Assembly (NCBI GenBank): GCA_043808325.1
Contig: JAZDEY010000035.1
Coordinates: forward strand, 28,116-92,115
Length of the DNA stretch: 64,000 bases
Reading direction: 5' to 3'
Source: JAZDEY01 sp043808325 [NCBI: Candidatus Eiseniibacteriota bacterium]
GTDB taxonomy: Bacteria > Arandabacterota > Arandabacteria > Arandabacterales
Positions 47,423 to 56,671 of the stretch are shown here, piece after piece. Each line of letters begins with the position of its first letter. Positions within the stretch are counted from its first letter, which is position 1. Below the pieces are notes generated by a model. The model saw nothing but the letters and a program-made list of their open reading frames with translations. It was not told where the DNA came from and did not search any database. Position numbers and translations under genes: made by a program.

Positions 47423-48493
47423 CTACTTGCCTGTTCCGGTGGTGTCTCCGTACTCTATCTGAGCTGCTGATCGCAGGCCCTTAATGTAAGTATTGACCGC
47501 CCCCTGCTTTCCCTGGCTTTCGAGGTAGCCCGCGATGTCCTGCTTGGCCTCTTCGTAAGGGATCGACTTCGCTTCCTTGCGGTCTGTGACCTTGATTATG
47601 TGATAACCAAAATCGCTCTCGACGATATCGCTCAAGTCACCGACCTTAAGGGCAAAAGCCGCGGCATCGAACGGCGGCGTCATCTGGCCTTTTCCGAAAT
47701 AGCCGAGATCGCCACCCTTCTCCTTGCTGGGGCAATCGGAATATTGCTGCGCGGTCGTAGCAAAGTCAGCGCCACCCTTGAGGTCAGCGCGAATCTTCTC
47801 GGCCTTGGCGCGCTTCTCGGTCTTCTGGGCCGGGGTATCCTCCTTGCCGACCGCGACCAAAACGTGGCTTGCCTTCACCTGCTCGGACTGCTGGAATTGG
47901 CCGGGATTGGCGTCGTAGAACGCCTTGGTGTCGGCGTCGGTCGGAGGCGTAACGTCCCCGGTGTGCTTCGCAAGTAAGTTCTCGAACTTCATCCCGGTCG
48001 CGATTTCATTCTCGAGATCCGCCGGGGTCATGCCGAGGCCGGCGATGCGCTCGGTGAAAGCCTGCTCGCTGGGAAACTGCTTCTTTATCTGATCTATCCT
48101 TGCGGCGATCTCTTCCTTGGTGACCTTGATGCCTTCCTTATCGGCCGTCTGCTCGAGAAGCGTGCGGCTGATCATGTTATCGATCGCCTGTTTTCTCATG
48201 GCGCCCTTCATGCCTGCCATCTGCTCGGGACTGACCTGACCGCCCATCTGCATGGTGAGCCGGTTTGCCTCTTTGGCGATCTCCCCCTCGGTTATCTTCG
48301 TACCGTTGACCTTGGCAACCATCGTCTTGTCTCCCTTGGTTTGCGCAATGGTTGCTTTGCTGCCGGAGCCGCCGGACTCACCCTGTCCGGACTTCTCCTT
48401 GGAACAACCGGTCCCGAAGACCGCCAACACGCCGATCAAAGCAAGTACTAGCACAGCCGCGATTGAGATTGATCTGGTTTCTCGCTTCCACAT
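47423..48493 (-). CDS. Parvulin-type peptidyl-prolyl isomerase lipoprotein (SurA/PrsA-like foldase)
   Basis: The ATG at 48493 (GGAGG nine bases upstream) gives 356 residues. The lipoprotein signal ends VFGTGCSKE. A SurA-N-like helical domain (about 60-190, VAKVNGTKITEGEIAKEANRL) precedes one rotamase domain (about 205-310) with VKASHVLVAV, ADFATTAQQYSDCPSKEKGGDLGYFGKG and ESDFGYHIIKVTDR. It helps fold exported proteins outside the inner membrane. With the abundance of secreted repeat and barrel proteins here, a chaperone role for them is plausible. Confidence 0.9.
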   Translation of the reverse strand: MWKRETRSISIAAVLVLALIGVLAVFGTGCSKEKSGQGESGGSGSKATIAQTKGDKTMVAKVNGTKITEGEIAKEANRLTMQMGGQVSPEQMAGMKGAMRKQAIDNMISRTLLEQTADKEGIKVTKEEIAARIDQIKKQFPSEQAFTERIAGLGMTPADLENEIATGMKFENLLAKHTGDVTPPTDADTKAFYDANPGQFQQSEQVKASHVLVAVGKEDTPAQKTEKRAKAEKIRADLKGGADFATTAQQYSDCPSKEKGGDLGYFGKGQMTPPFDAAAFALKVGDLSDIVESDFGYHIIKVTDRKEAKSIPYEEAKQDIAGYLESQGKQGAVNTYIKGLRSAAQIEYGDTTGTGK

Positions 48494-48667
48494 GACCCAA
48501 AACCTCCGCGAAGAACATCCCAAAATCAAAAAAGCCCCCGAGGCATTTTACGCTCTGGGCTGGTCAAATACCCTCTGAAACCTAAACTACAACCGCCGCG
48601 GCTCCATGTCCAGCGATTTATGTACTGCCGGCGGCCGCCCACCGGTATAAGGCTCACGGATCTTCGG

Positions 48668-51600
48668 CTATTTCACCATAAGCATCTTGTGCGTGAGCGC
48701 TCTGCCGCCGGTCTCGAGCCGATAGAAGTACACGCCCGTTGAGGCTGTTACGCCCTCACTATCGGTGCCACGCCACAAGACCTTGTGATAGCCGGCAGGG
48801 AACACACGATCGGCTAGCGTTGCCACCAGCCGCCCATCGACCGCATAGACCTTGAGCGAGACCGTCTCGGCCCTGGGAAGTCCGAACTCTATCTCCGTCA
48901 CCCGCTTGAAGGGGCTCGGACTGTTCTGCAAGAGCACGAGATCCTCGGGCACAGGGCCACTGCCCGGTACTCCCGCGACGCTGACGATCTCGAAGGTGCC
49001 GTCGGAGAGGTCGTTCCCGGCATTGCCGGCTGCGTCGCGCGCGACAACCTTGATCCTGCACGCGCTCTCGTCCACGTCGGAGACGGTCCACACCCAGGTG
49101 GAATCGAGCGCCCCCGAGACCAGGGTGTCGGGATAGGTGGCGCCGCCATCCTTTGATAGAATGATCCTGGTGTTTGTGACGCCGACGTTGTCCGAGGCGT
49201 GCCACCGGACGGTGTGGGTCGAGCCCCCGCCGCCTATGATCGTCTCCCCGCCATTGGGGTCGAGCACGGTCACAACCGGCGCCTCGGTATCGGTCGGTTG
49301 ACTGCACCCGACGATCGAGAAATCGTCGACACCGGCTTCGACCAAGGAGCCCGGATCGTAGTCACTCGCTATGAAGCGGAAGCGAACCTGGCTCGTGAGG
49401 CCGACGTAAGCGCCGATATCGAATTGCATCAGTTTCCAGGTGCGGTTGCTCACGTTGGTATTCTCGACGTGAACCCAGTTGGTGCCGTCGCTGGTGACAT
49501 CCACCACCCAGTAATCGGTTCCAGGCTCGGCGCCGGTGTCGTTGGAGTACCAACGGTAGTAGCTCGCGGTGGCCTGGGTGTAGCCGGTGAGATTGAAGAT
49601 CGGCGACAAGAGCGTCGTCTTGCCGCCGTCCACGTCATAACTGCCCTGGCTTAAGCCTGCCGCGCACTGGGTTATGTAAGCATTCACTCCCGGCGCGGGG
49701 GTGTGATCATCTTCGGCCTGCGCCGTGGTGCCCTGCGGGTCGCAACACTCCCATACTCCGGTCGTGGCGTTATCTCCCGTGACCCCGGCGGTCCAGCCCT
49801 TGTTGGTTTCGAAATCATCCGCGAAGACGGTCGGGTATCCGACCAGGAAGGCATTGAGGCTCGCGGGCGCCGTCGCAGGATGGGTCTTGGTGTTTCCCAC
49901 CATATCCCTGGCGTAGATATAGTACTCGATCTTCGTGCAGGCCTGCTGAGCCGGAATATAGCCGACATACTCGTTCGGGTTTCCGGTGGCCGAGATCGAG
50001 ACATTGGTGAAGGCGCCCCCATTGACCCTGTAAGTCACGTGGCACGCTCCGACATCGATTGCGCCGGCGGTCGATGTGATCACCGAGGTGACGGCATAAG
50101 GCGTGCTGGTGTTGGAGGTGTTGGGAAGCGGCGTGTGGGTTATCGACACGCCAACCGTGATCTCGGGGCACGGGAAGCCGTGGTTGGTGGCGCCCACGCA
50201 GAACTGGTCGTAGTGTGGGGTCCCGTTGGTTAGGTCCCCGTCATTGTCATCGGCAACGAAGGTCCAGTGGGCCTGGTCGGCCATGGTCTCGGGCAGCCCC
50301 AGCTTGCGCGCGAAGTGCCAGGTAGAACGGGCAACGCTATCGGCGACGGCCTGTGGATACGCCGCAAGCAACGCCTGCCAGGAGTCCCAGTAGAAGCCTG
50401 CCAGCACCTGCCCGCAAATGTGCGCCTCATCGCTGCAGGGATCCTGCAGGGAGTTCAGAGAATTCCGGATTCCCGTCGTGCAGTTGTTGAGGTAAAAGCC
50501 CAGGCCCATAATGCTCTCACGCGTCAGGAAGTTGGCCCCGACGTCGGAGTTGCCCTCATGGACGTCATCCCCCACGGGGTTGAAGCCATACAGGGCATCC
50601 GTGATGCCGTGGGTGTACTCGTGGTACACCACGTCGGCCATCCGCGCGGTATTGCCGTAGGAGGTGCTCTGTGCGCAAAAGTTTATGTTGGTGCCGTCCC
50701 ACCAGGCATTGCCGGGACAATAGCCGGTGGTGCCCTCTATCACGGCAATCATCCGGTAATCGAGGCCGGTGAACGCAGGATCGACCGATTTGATCCAGTC
50801 GTGGATCGTGTTGGTGTAGGCGAAGGCATCGCGTTCGCTGGCGAGCGAATTGGTGTTGCTCCAGTCGATCGTATACGGGGTGCCCGGCGTAATGGTTCCG
50901 GTATGGCTGGCATCGGTGCCGCTTGCCTTATTGACGTTGACCCAGGGCCCCAGGAACTCCGCGGAGATTGCCCTGGAGTCCGTGCCGCCATAGGTCAGCG
51001 TGAAATCCCCATTGGCGTTGGTGTTGGCAGTGCCTACGCCGGTGATCGTGACCTGCATGTTCTTAAGCGGGTAGTCCGTGGTCGAGCCGTCACAATAGCC
51101 GTCCCACTCGACATCACCTTGAGAGTGGCCGGTGAAATTCGTGAAGCGGATGTGGTTTTCGCGCCAGAGTATATCGCCCTGCCGGGCATCCACCCAGGTG
51201 GCCCAGATCCCTAATGGCTCCTCCACCTTAAGATCGAAGCGATAGGCAAGCCGGTATTCTAGTCCGGCCTCGCCTGTCTCCACGGGCAGCACCATCATCT
51301 CCGAGTAGGTGATCTTGTCGGACGTCTCACGGTAGCCGATGTCGTCCTCGGCGATCGCGAGAGCGGAGGGCTCGGAGATGGCCGGAGCAGCTGATATATC
51401 AATCCCAGGATATGCATCTGAGCCCAAGGCAAAGAGCCGGCCTTGCTCGGTGAAGACCAGGTACACCCTGCCGCCCCAGACTCTCAGGCCCTTATAGGTC
51501 TGTTGGAAAATGATCGACCACTTGCTGAGAGCATTGGTGCAACTGGTGACGCTGAGATCTTCGCTCCCGGCTGAGAAGAGTGTCGGATTGGCCTGAATGA

Positions 51601-51943
51601 AGGATCTTGCGAGGGCCTCGACCTCCTGGTTGGTCTTAAGTGTGGCGCCAAGGTCGATGCCGCTGCCGTAAACATGGTGGTAGGTGTTGGTGAGATGGTT
51701 GACCTGATAGTACCATCGGCCGCCGTAGTGGTCCGCAAATGCGGCAACCCCCGGTGCAGCCAGGGAAGTGGCCTCATCGAGGCCGTAGGTCTCCCGGGTG
51801 ACTTGTGAGGGAGCACCGAGCCTTGAGATCTCCCATCGTGCGGACTCCTCGCTAGGATTGAATGCCAGCACCGGTAATGCCAGCAGGGATAGAGCAACCA
51901 CCACAAGGAGCGCAAATGCAAGGGCGAGCCTACGACGATACAT
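48668..51943 (-). CDS. Secreted M36 (fungalysin)-like metalloprotease with sorting tail
   Basis: A 1091-residue protein. Signal peptide (1-27); FTP-like propeptide (about 90-200, WSIIFQQTYKGLRVWGGRVY); catalytic domain with zinc motif HEYTHGITDAL near residue 445 and the third ligand in VHEGNSDVGANF. HEYTHG...EGxSD is the M36 arrangement. It continues with an Ig-like region, a carbohydrate/jelly-roll-like segment (DDFETNKGWTAG), another Ig-like repeat, and an FlgD-Ig tail (LKVYAVDGRLVATL, GVYFYRLETGGR). Probably an extracellular protease exported by the same route as the other sorting-tail proteins. GAGAGGTG precedes the ATG. Confidence 0.85.
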   Translation of the reverse strand: MYRRRLALAFALLVVVALSLLALPVLAFNPSEESARWEISRLGAPSQVTRETYGLDEATSLAAPGVAAFADHYGGRWYYQVNHLTNTYHHVYGSGIDLGATLKTNQEVEALARSFIQANPTLFSAGSEDLSVTSCTNALSKWSIIFQQTYKGLRVWGGRVYLVFTEQGRLFALGSDAYPGIDISAAPAISEPSALAIAEDDIGYRETSDKITYSEMMVLPVETGEAGLEYRLAYRFDLKVEEPLGIWATWVDARQGDILWRENHIRFTNFTGHSQGDVEWDGYCDGSTTDYPLKNMQVTITGVGTANTNANGDFTLTYGGTDSRAISAEFLGPWVNVNKASGTDASHTGTITPGTPYTIDWSNTNSLASERDAFAYTNTIHDWIKSVDPAFTGLDYRMIAVIEGTTGYCPGNAWWDGTNINFCAQSTSYGNTARMADVVYHEYTHGITDALYGFNPVGDDVHEGNSDVGANFLTRESIMGLGFYLNNCTTGIRNSLNSLQDPCSDEAHICGQVLAGFYWDSWQALLAAYPQAVADSVARSTWHFARKLGLPETMADQAHWTFVADDNDGDLTNGTPHYDQFCVGATNHGFPCPEITVGVSITHTPLPNTSNTSTPYAVTSVITSTAGAIDVGACHVTYRVNGGAFTNVSISATGNPNEYVGYIPAQQACTKIEYYIYARDMVGNTKTHPATAPASLNAFLVGYPTVFADDFETNKGWTAGVTGDNATTGVWECCDPQGTTAQAEDDHTPAPGVNAYITQCAAGLSQGSYDVDGGKTTLLSPIFNLTGYTQATASYYRWYSNDTGAEPGTDYWVVDVTSDGTNWVHVENTNVSNRTWKLMQFDIGAYVGLTSQVRFRFIASDYDPGSLVEAGVDDFSIVGCSQPTDTEAPVVTVLDPNGGETIIGGGGSTHTVRWHASDNVGVTNTRIILSKDGGATYPDTLVSGALDSTWVWTVSDVDESACRIKVVARDAAGNAGNDLSDGTFEIVSVAGVPGSGPVPEDLVLLQNSPSPFKRVTEIEFGLPRAETVSLKVYAVDGRLVATLADRVFPAGYHKVLWRGTDSEGVTASTGVYFYRLETGGRALTHKMLMVK

Positions 51944-52070
51944 GTTTCACCTCTCTGCTGAGTTGTTGCGACGTATGAGCAGGTCCCCTAACGTCGCGGG
52001 ATGATACCAGACGGAGGGCCGGGATTCAAGAGAATTCATGGGATCCGGGCTGGACTTAGGCGACATGCGG

Positions 52071-52100
52071 TTGACACGCAACTCGGGCGAACCATAGAAT
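52071..52100 (+). promoter_or_regulatory. Sigma70-type promoter of the TauE-like gene
   Basis: TTGACA (52071-52076), an 18-bp spacer and TAGAAT (52095-52100) lie 42 bp before the GTG start at 52143. Confidence 0.75.
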
Positions 52101-52142
52101 GGGAGAACACAACTATGGAGAGGTTCGCAAAGGAGAACTGTC

Positions 52143-52502
52143 GTGAGTCCAAATCCCTTGGTCTTGGTCGGCTTCGGAATTCTGGTCGGCATTGGAGCAG
52201 CGTTTGCCGGGCTGGGCGGCGGCTTCCTGGTGGTGCCGGTGTTGCTGTTCCTCGGATATACGGCGCAAAGGGCCGTCGGCACCTCGTTTCTTACGATCCT
52301 GGTAATCTCGGTATCTGCGCTCTTTGCCCACAGTAAACTGGCGAACGTCGACTACAGGGTGGGAGCTATTCTTGGGGTCGGGGGAATCGCTGGAGCCCAG
52401 ATCGGCGCCCGCCTCGTGGAGCACGTATCGACGGCACAGTTCAAGCGCGTCTTCGCTGTGATCCTGGTGGCCCTGGCGGCCTATCTCTTCTTCAAGAAAT
52501 AA
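52143..52502 (+). CDS. Half-size TauE/SafE-family membrane protein
   Basis: A 119-residue protein starting at a GTG with AAAGGAG upstream. It contains one TauE repeat: GFGILVGIGAAFAGLGGGFLVVPVLLFLG, shown here in parts as AGLGGGFLVVP and VGTSFLTILVISVSAL, then DYRVGAILGVGGIAGAQIGARL. Full TauE/SafE anion exporters have two such repeats in about 250 residues. With four helices this one would need to dimerise. The transported ion is unknown (sulfite, sulfoacetate and others are known in the family). Confidence 0.8.
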   Translation: MSPNPLVLVGFGILVGIGAAFAGLGGGFLVVPVLLFLGYTAQRAVGTSFLTILVISVSALFAHSKLANVDYRVGAILGVGGIAGAQIGARLVEHVSTAQFKRVFAVILVALAAYLFFKK

Positions 52503-52556
52503 ACCGGCACCGCCGCCCGCGCCATCCCCGGGCCGTACTGTGGTCTGGGATGTCGC

Positions 52557-54788
52557 CTACTTTACACCGAGTTCCGTCAGCACGTTCTCGGCGCTGTCGA
52601 CGTATCTGGCAATCCAAAGCACATAGCGAATGTCCACATGGATCGAGCGGTTCAGATTCTCATCAAATGCGAGATCACCGCTCAGGGCCTCGTAGTTGCC
52701 GTCAAAGAGGCAGCCGACCAGTTCGCCCTTGGCATTGAGGAGAGGACTTCCGGAATTTCCATTTGTGGAATCATGAGTGGTCAAGAGATCCACCGGCACA
52801 TCGCCTAGCGCCGGATCGGCGTAGGGACCGTAGGTCTTATTCACGGCAAGGTCAAGAATCGCCTCCGGGCAATTGAATGGGGCTATACCCGTACTCTTCT
52901 CGACCACTCCGGCTAGAGTCGTGAAGGGCTTGTACCAGACGGCATCGCGCGGCGCGTAGCCTTTGACCGCACCGTAGCTGAGCCGCAGGGTGCTGTTTGC
53001 ATCAGGGTAGGACTCGCGCTTGGAGGCCTCAGCCACCGCCCCCATCCATTGGGGCGTGAGGATCTCGAGCGACCCGGCGAAACTCTTTTCCCGCGCGATC
53101 CTCTCCTGGTTCTCAGGGTAAAGCCTGGCCGCAAAAGCGACGAACGCATCGTTGCGCTCGAGGAGCGCCTTTCGCGATAGATCGAACAACGCCATGCGCT
53201 CTTCTCTCTCGCCGAGCCGCGTACCTGCGTAGAGCCCATCCAAGAGGGCTTCTATTGCCGCATTCAGTTCCTCCCCGCTCATCTTGTCGATGGTTGCATC
53301 CAGAGCCCGCACCCTCTGTTCGGCCGGCAGGATTGCCATCTCCACGAGCAACATCTTGAGAATTGCACGGTCGCTCGCCGGGTCGAAGCCCTTCTGGAAT
53401 AGGTCGAGCTCCTGCCTAAGATCGGGGACCTCGCGATCCATGAATTCGGGGTCGCGGTCGAGGTCGTCCCTTGTCTTCTCGATGCTCCACTTGTAGAGCA
53501 GCATCGCCTGGCCGAGAAGCCCTTCTTTGGTTCCGTATTCGAGGAGAAGATCCTTCATCTCGCGCAGGGTGCGCTCATCGTACAAGGATCTGAAACCATT
53601 GAGCACGATCCCGTACTTTTCGCCCGGGAGCCGTTCCTCCATTCTCTGCTGCCGCTTGACGAGATCGAATTTTGTGATCCCGGCCAGTACCCCGGTGTCC
53701 TTCTTGATGTAGTTATTGAGCCCCTTCATTCTGCCGGCCACAAGTATCGCAGCCGCCGGGTCGGCATTGGCTCGGGCCTCAAGAATCTCCACCATCTGCC
53801 GGTTGAGCCTGACGGTCTCCGCAAGTTCAAAGATCTGGTAGTCTACCAGGGCATAGGATGTGAGATACCGATGGGTGGTCCGCGGAAAGCCGATGATGAA
53901 AGCGAAGTCGCCGTCCTTTAGCCCTTGCGGCGCGATCTTGAGGTAGCGCTTGGGCCGAAAGGGCACATTGCCCTCTGAGAAATCGGCGGGACTTCCATCG
54001 GGGGCAACGTAGGCGCGCAAGAACGAGAAGTCTCCCGCGTGCCGCGGCCACATCCAATTATCTACCTCGCCGCCGTATTCTCCGATTGCCCGCGACGGTA
54101 CGTACACGACGCGGACGTCTCTGATCTTCAGGTAGGTATAGAGGAGGTATCTCGCCCCGCCGAAGAAGCTGGAGATCTCGCACTCGATGTTCTGGCCGGC
54201 CTCGCCGGCGCGCGCCTCAGCCTCCTTTATGAGCTGCTTGGTCTTCTTCTCGATCGCATAGTAGCGCTCCAGAGGGGACATCGAAGGCGCCGTGGCCGAC
54301 AAAATCTGATCGGTCACGTCCTGGCTGGACTGCATCACGTATGCCATATATCCAAGAGCTGGGACCTCCTCTGCCCGGGTCCTTGCCAGGAACCCCTTTT
54401 CCATATAGTTCTTCGCGCGGGTGCTTATGCGCTGCACCGAGCCGAAGGCTACGTGATGGTTGGTGAGAATAAGTCCATCCCCGGAGACAAAAGCCCCGGT
54501 CGCCCCGACGCGCACGACGGCATTGGCGACTCCGGTACCCGCGGAATTCCAGATCTCCTCCTTGCCGAGCTGGAGGCCGTTGGCGTGCATCTCTTGCATT
54601 ATTCGATCCGGCAGCTCCTGGGGCAGCCACATTCCCTCGGCGCCCTGCGCCTGGGAGAAGCAGGCCAGAGAGGCGGTGACCCAAATGCTCCCGACGAGCC
54701 CGAGAACGATCGGCCTGACGGCCGGGCCAAGGGGCCGGCCAAGAGCGCGGCACGTTGCAAGCATTGAGAAACGCTTCATCCGCATCAT
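52557..54788 (-). CDS. S46-family peptidase (dipeptidyl-peptidase 7/11-like)
   Basis: The ATG at 54788 (GGAGG eight bases upstream) gives 743 residues, the normal S46 size. Signal peptide about 20-48. The catalytic triad is visible: His in ILTNHHVAFG, Asp in GEVDNWMWPRHAGDFSF, and Ser in HDSTNGNSGSPLLNAKGELVG. S46 enzymes are periplasmic dipeptidyl-peptidases that release dipeptides from peptide N-termini. The residue that sets DPP7 against DPP11 specificity was not determined. A peptide-feeding role with the secreted M36 protease is an inference. Confidence 0.95.
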   Translation of the reverse strand: MMRMKRFSMLATCRALGRPLGPAVRPIVLGLVGSIWVTASLACFSQAQGAEGMWLPQELPDRIMQEMHANGLQLGKEEIWNSAGTGVANAVVRVGATGAFVSGDGLILTNHHVAFGSVQRISTRAKNYMEKGFLARTRAEEVPALGYMAYVMQSSQDVTDQILSATAPSMSPLERYYAIEKKTKQLIKEAEARAGEAGQNIECEISSFFGGARYLLYTYLKIRDVRVVYVPSRAIGEYGGEVDNWMWPRHAGDFSFLRAYVAPDGSPADFSEGNVPFRPKRYLKIAPQGLKDGDFAFIIGFPRTTHRYLTSYALVDYQIFELAETVRLNRQMVEILEARANADPAAAILVAGRMKGLNNYIKKDTGVLAGITKFDLVKRQQRMEERLPGEKYGIVLNGFRSLYDERTLREMKDLLLEYGTKEGLLGQAMLLYKWSIEKTRDDLDRDPEFMDREVPDLRQELDLFQKGFDPASDRAILKMLLVEMAILPAEQRVRALDATIDKMSGEELNAAIEALLDGLYAGTRLGEREERMALFDLSRKALLERNDAFVAFAARLYPENQERIAREKSFAGSLEILTPQWMGAVAEASKRESYPDANSTLRLSYGAVKGYAPRDAVWYKPFTTLAGVVEKSTGIAPFNCPEAILDLAVNKTYGPYADPALGDVPVDLLTTHDSTNGNSGSPLLNAKGELVGCLFDGNYEALSGDLAFDENLNRSIHVDIRYVLWIARYVDSAENVLTELGVK

Positions 54789-54876
54789 CTGTCTAACCTC
54801 CGATGAGAGATCCCTCCGCGCGAAGTACCATGAAGGCACAATAGCATTGACGGCAGGACTTATCCAGATTTCTTAA

Positions 54877-54904
54877 TTGACATCATCTCACGCCTTGGTA
54901 GAAT
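54877..54904 (+). promoter_or_regulatory. Sigma70-type promoter of the membrane protein gene at 55133
   Basis: TTGACA (54877-54882), a 16-bp spacer and TAGAAT (54899-54904) would give a leader of about 220 nt. The 344-bp gap between 54789 and 55132 holds no protein-like frame. Confidence 0.65.
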
Positions 54905-55132
54905 GCCCCTGGCCGAATAGGCCAAACACCAGCCGCAGAAACAGAGTATATCCTGAATCAAACAGCATATTCATACAGTAAATACAGCAATTGCCTTTGC
55001 GTCGCGGTGGAAGGTGCCGCGCCGCGCGGGGCGAAGGCTTTTGACTTCACCGCCACCGATGGGCAGGAGTTGTCAAGAATAACTGGCGGTCTCATGTGAG
55101 GGCTCCGAGGAGAAGAGGAAAAGGAGGTAGTC

Positions 55133-55918
55133 ATGGGGGCGGGAACAGGCAGCAGCGACGCAAGTAAGCGGTCCGGGCAGCAGCGGAACCTGTTCATGCT
55201 GATCTTGTCGACTGTTATCATCGTAATGCTCTATCTCGCCTTGCGCATCTACTCAAGAGCAATCTATGGTGTCGATACGCCACTCCCTGAGGCTGCTGTC
55301 CCATTTGGAACGTGCTTTGCCGGTGTGTTGCTCTTCATCTTAAGCGTAAGTCGGAGGAAGCGGGAAACCTGGGATCTCAAGAAATACAGTGGGGAGCACC
55401 TCTACCGGGTGGCCCAGGCCTTCGCGTATCTTTTCATTATTCTGTGGGCATGGCCCAATGGGGGTAGCAGCTCCCAGATGACCGTGCAGGGGCTGGCCCC
55501 GGTGACCTCCCAGGCAATTCAAGTCCCCCCCAACATCCTGGGGTTCTTGGTCGGATTTTTCGTGCTGCGAGTAGAACGGGCTATGGATAGCCTGGGGGAG
55601 AAGTTCGAAGAAGTGCTGATGAGCATTCTGCCTCGATCGGTCACGTATATGACTATACAGGAGAAGCGTCGCCAGATACTCCGCGATACCTATAAGCTTG
55701 AGGACATGACGGCCAAGTATGAAGTGCTACGGCCGATGATCGAGGACGCTGCGGCTCGTCGCAAAATCGACGAGAAGCTTGCCAATGCCGTGGAACTCGC
55801 CAGCGCCGAGGACCCTGAGAAAACCAGCGAGAGCATCAATGACTTGGCGCGCAGCGTTGAGGATGCACGGCACGCCCTGGGCGAGGGGCTCGCAAGAAAA
55901 CACGCAAGCTCCGCTTGA
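55133..55918 (+). CDS. Integral membrane protein with cytosolic helical tail, unknown
   Basis: A 261-residue protein. Hydrophobic helices lie at about 20-38, 50-68, 92-108 and 128-145, followed by an extended charged helical region (about 150-255: RRQILRDTYKLEDMTAKYEVLRPM; SINDLARSVEDARHALGEGLARK) that may form a coiled coil. I do not recognise the family. AAAGGAGG precedes the ATG. Its stop overlaps the promoter of the next gene. Confidence 0.6.
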   Translation: MGAGTGSSDASKRSGQQRNLFMLILSTVIIVMLYLALRIYSRAIYGVDTPLPEAAVPFGTCFAGVLLFILSVSRRKRETWDLKKYSGEHLYRVAQAFAYLFIILWAWPNGGSSSQMTVQGLAPVTSQAIQVPPNILGFLVGFFVLRVERAMDSLGEKFEEVLMSILPRSVTYMTIQEKRRQILRDTYKLEDMTAKYEVLRPMIEDAAARRKIDEKLANAVELASAEDPEKTSESINDLARSVEDARHALGEGLARKHASSA

Positions 55919-55943
55919 CTCTTGCCGATGGATGTGTTAAGAT
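55915..55943 (+). promoter_or_regulatory. Probable promoter of the RRM gene
   Basis: TTGACT (55915-55920), a 17-bp spacer and TAAGAT (55938-55943) overlap the end of the upstream gene. The resulting leader to 56268 would be about 320 nt. It contains no protein-like frame but does have a short repetitive stretch (AGTACCGGAGTGTACTGGAG near 56060). Confidence 0.6.
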
Positions 55944-56268
55944 CAATTATTCGCAGTCTGGCAGCGACGCGGTCGCTGGTGACGGGCTGCGAGCAAAACA
56001 GCCGCATGTTGTTTTGCCCACCGGTTTTGAGATCGTGGAGGTGAAAAGTCTCAATTCTGAAGTACCGGAGTGTACTGGAGTATCAAGCAGTATCGGGAAG
56101 TGACAGGAAGAGAGAAGTTTTGATTACGAGTAGTACAACCAACGTGAACAGCTCTGCGCTCGGAAAAACTTGGAACCCCTTGGATCCATTCAGAAGCGGC
56201 TGCATAGTGCATCCAATCAGGATCGAGTCGAATCCGGTATACCTGTTCCAAACACAATGGAGAGTAGA

Positions 56269-56562
56269 ATGAATATCTACGTAGGCAACATATCACGCGA
56301 CGTCAGCCAGGACGAATTGATGCAGGCCTTCCAGGCCCACGGCCAGGTGACCAGCGTGAACATAATCACTGACAAGTTCTCGGGTGAGTCCAGAGGCTTC
56401 GGCTTCGTGGAGATGCCCGTGGCGGCTGAGGCCCTTACGGCTATCAGCACGCTCAACAACCAGGATTTGAAGGGCCGTCCCTTGAACGTCAACGAGGCTC
56501 GCCCGCGCGATGACAAACCGCGCAGTAGTATGGGAAGACCTCCGCGAAGGAATTCCTGGTAA
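56269..56562 (+). CDS. RRM-domain RNA-binding protein
   Basis: A 97-residue protein with one RRM: RNP2 is NIYVGNI at the start and RNP1 is SRGFGFVEM near residue 43. The tail is basic and Pro/Arg-rich (RDDKPRSSMGRPPRRNSW). Such glycine- or arginine-tailed RRM proteins are cold-induced in cyanobacteria and occur widely in other phyla. The ATG at 56269 is preceded by GGAG. A clear terminator follows, so the gene is monocistronic. Confidence 0.93.
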   Translation: MNIYVGNISRDVSQDELMQAFQAHGQVTSVNIITDKFSGESRGFGFVEMPVAAEALTAISTLNNQDLKGRPLNVNEARPRDDKPRSSMGRPPRRNSW

Positions 56563-56620
56563 GTCTCACCGCGCTGTGACCGTCCTCGGATGGCGTGGCG
56601 CGGAAAGCGATGCAGTGATG

Positions 56621-56648
56621 GGGCCCCACGGCGGGGCCCTTTTCTTTG
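56621..56648 (+). terminator. Rho-independent terminator of the RRM gene
   Basis: GGGCCCC and GGGGCCC form a perfect seven-pair stem with loop ACGGC, followed directly by TTTTCTTT. Confidence 0.9.
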
Positions 56649-56671
56649 TGCCGACTTTAGTACTTAAGTAC

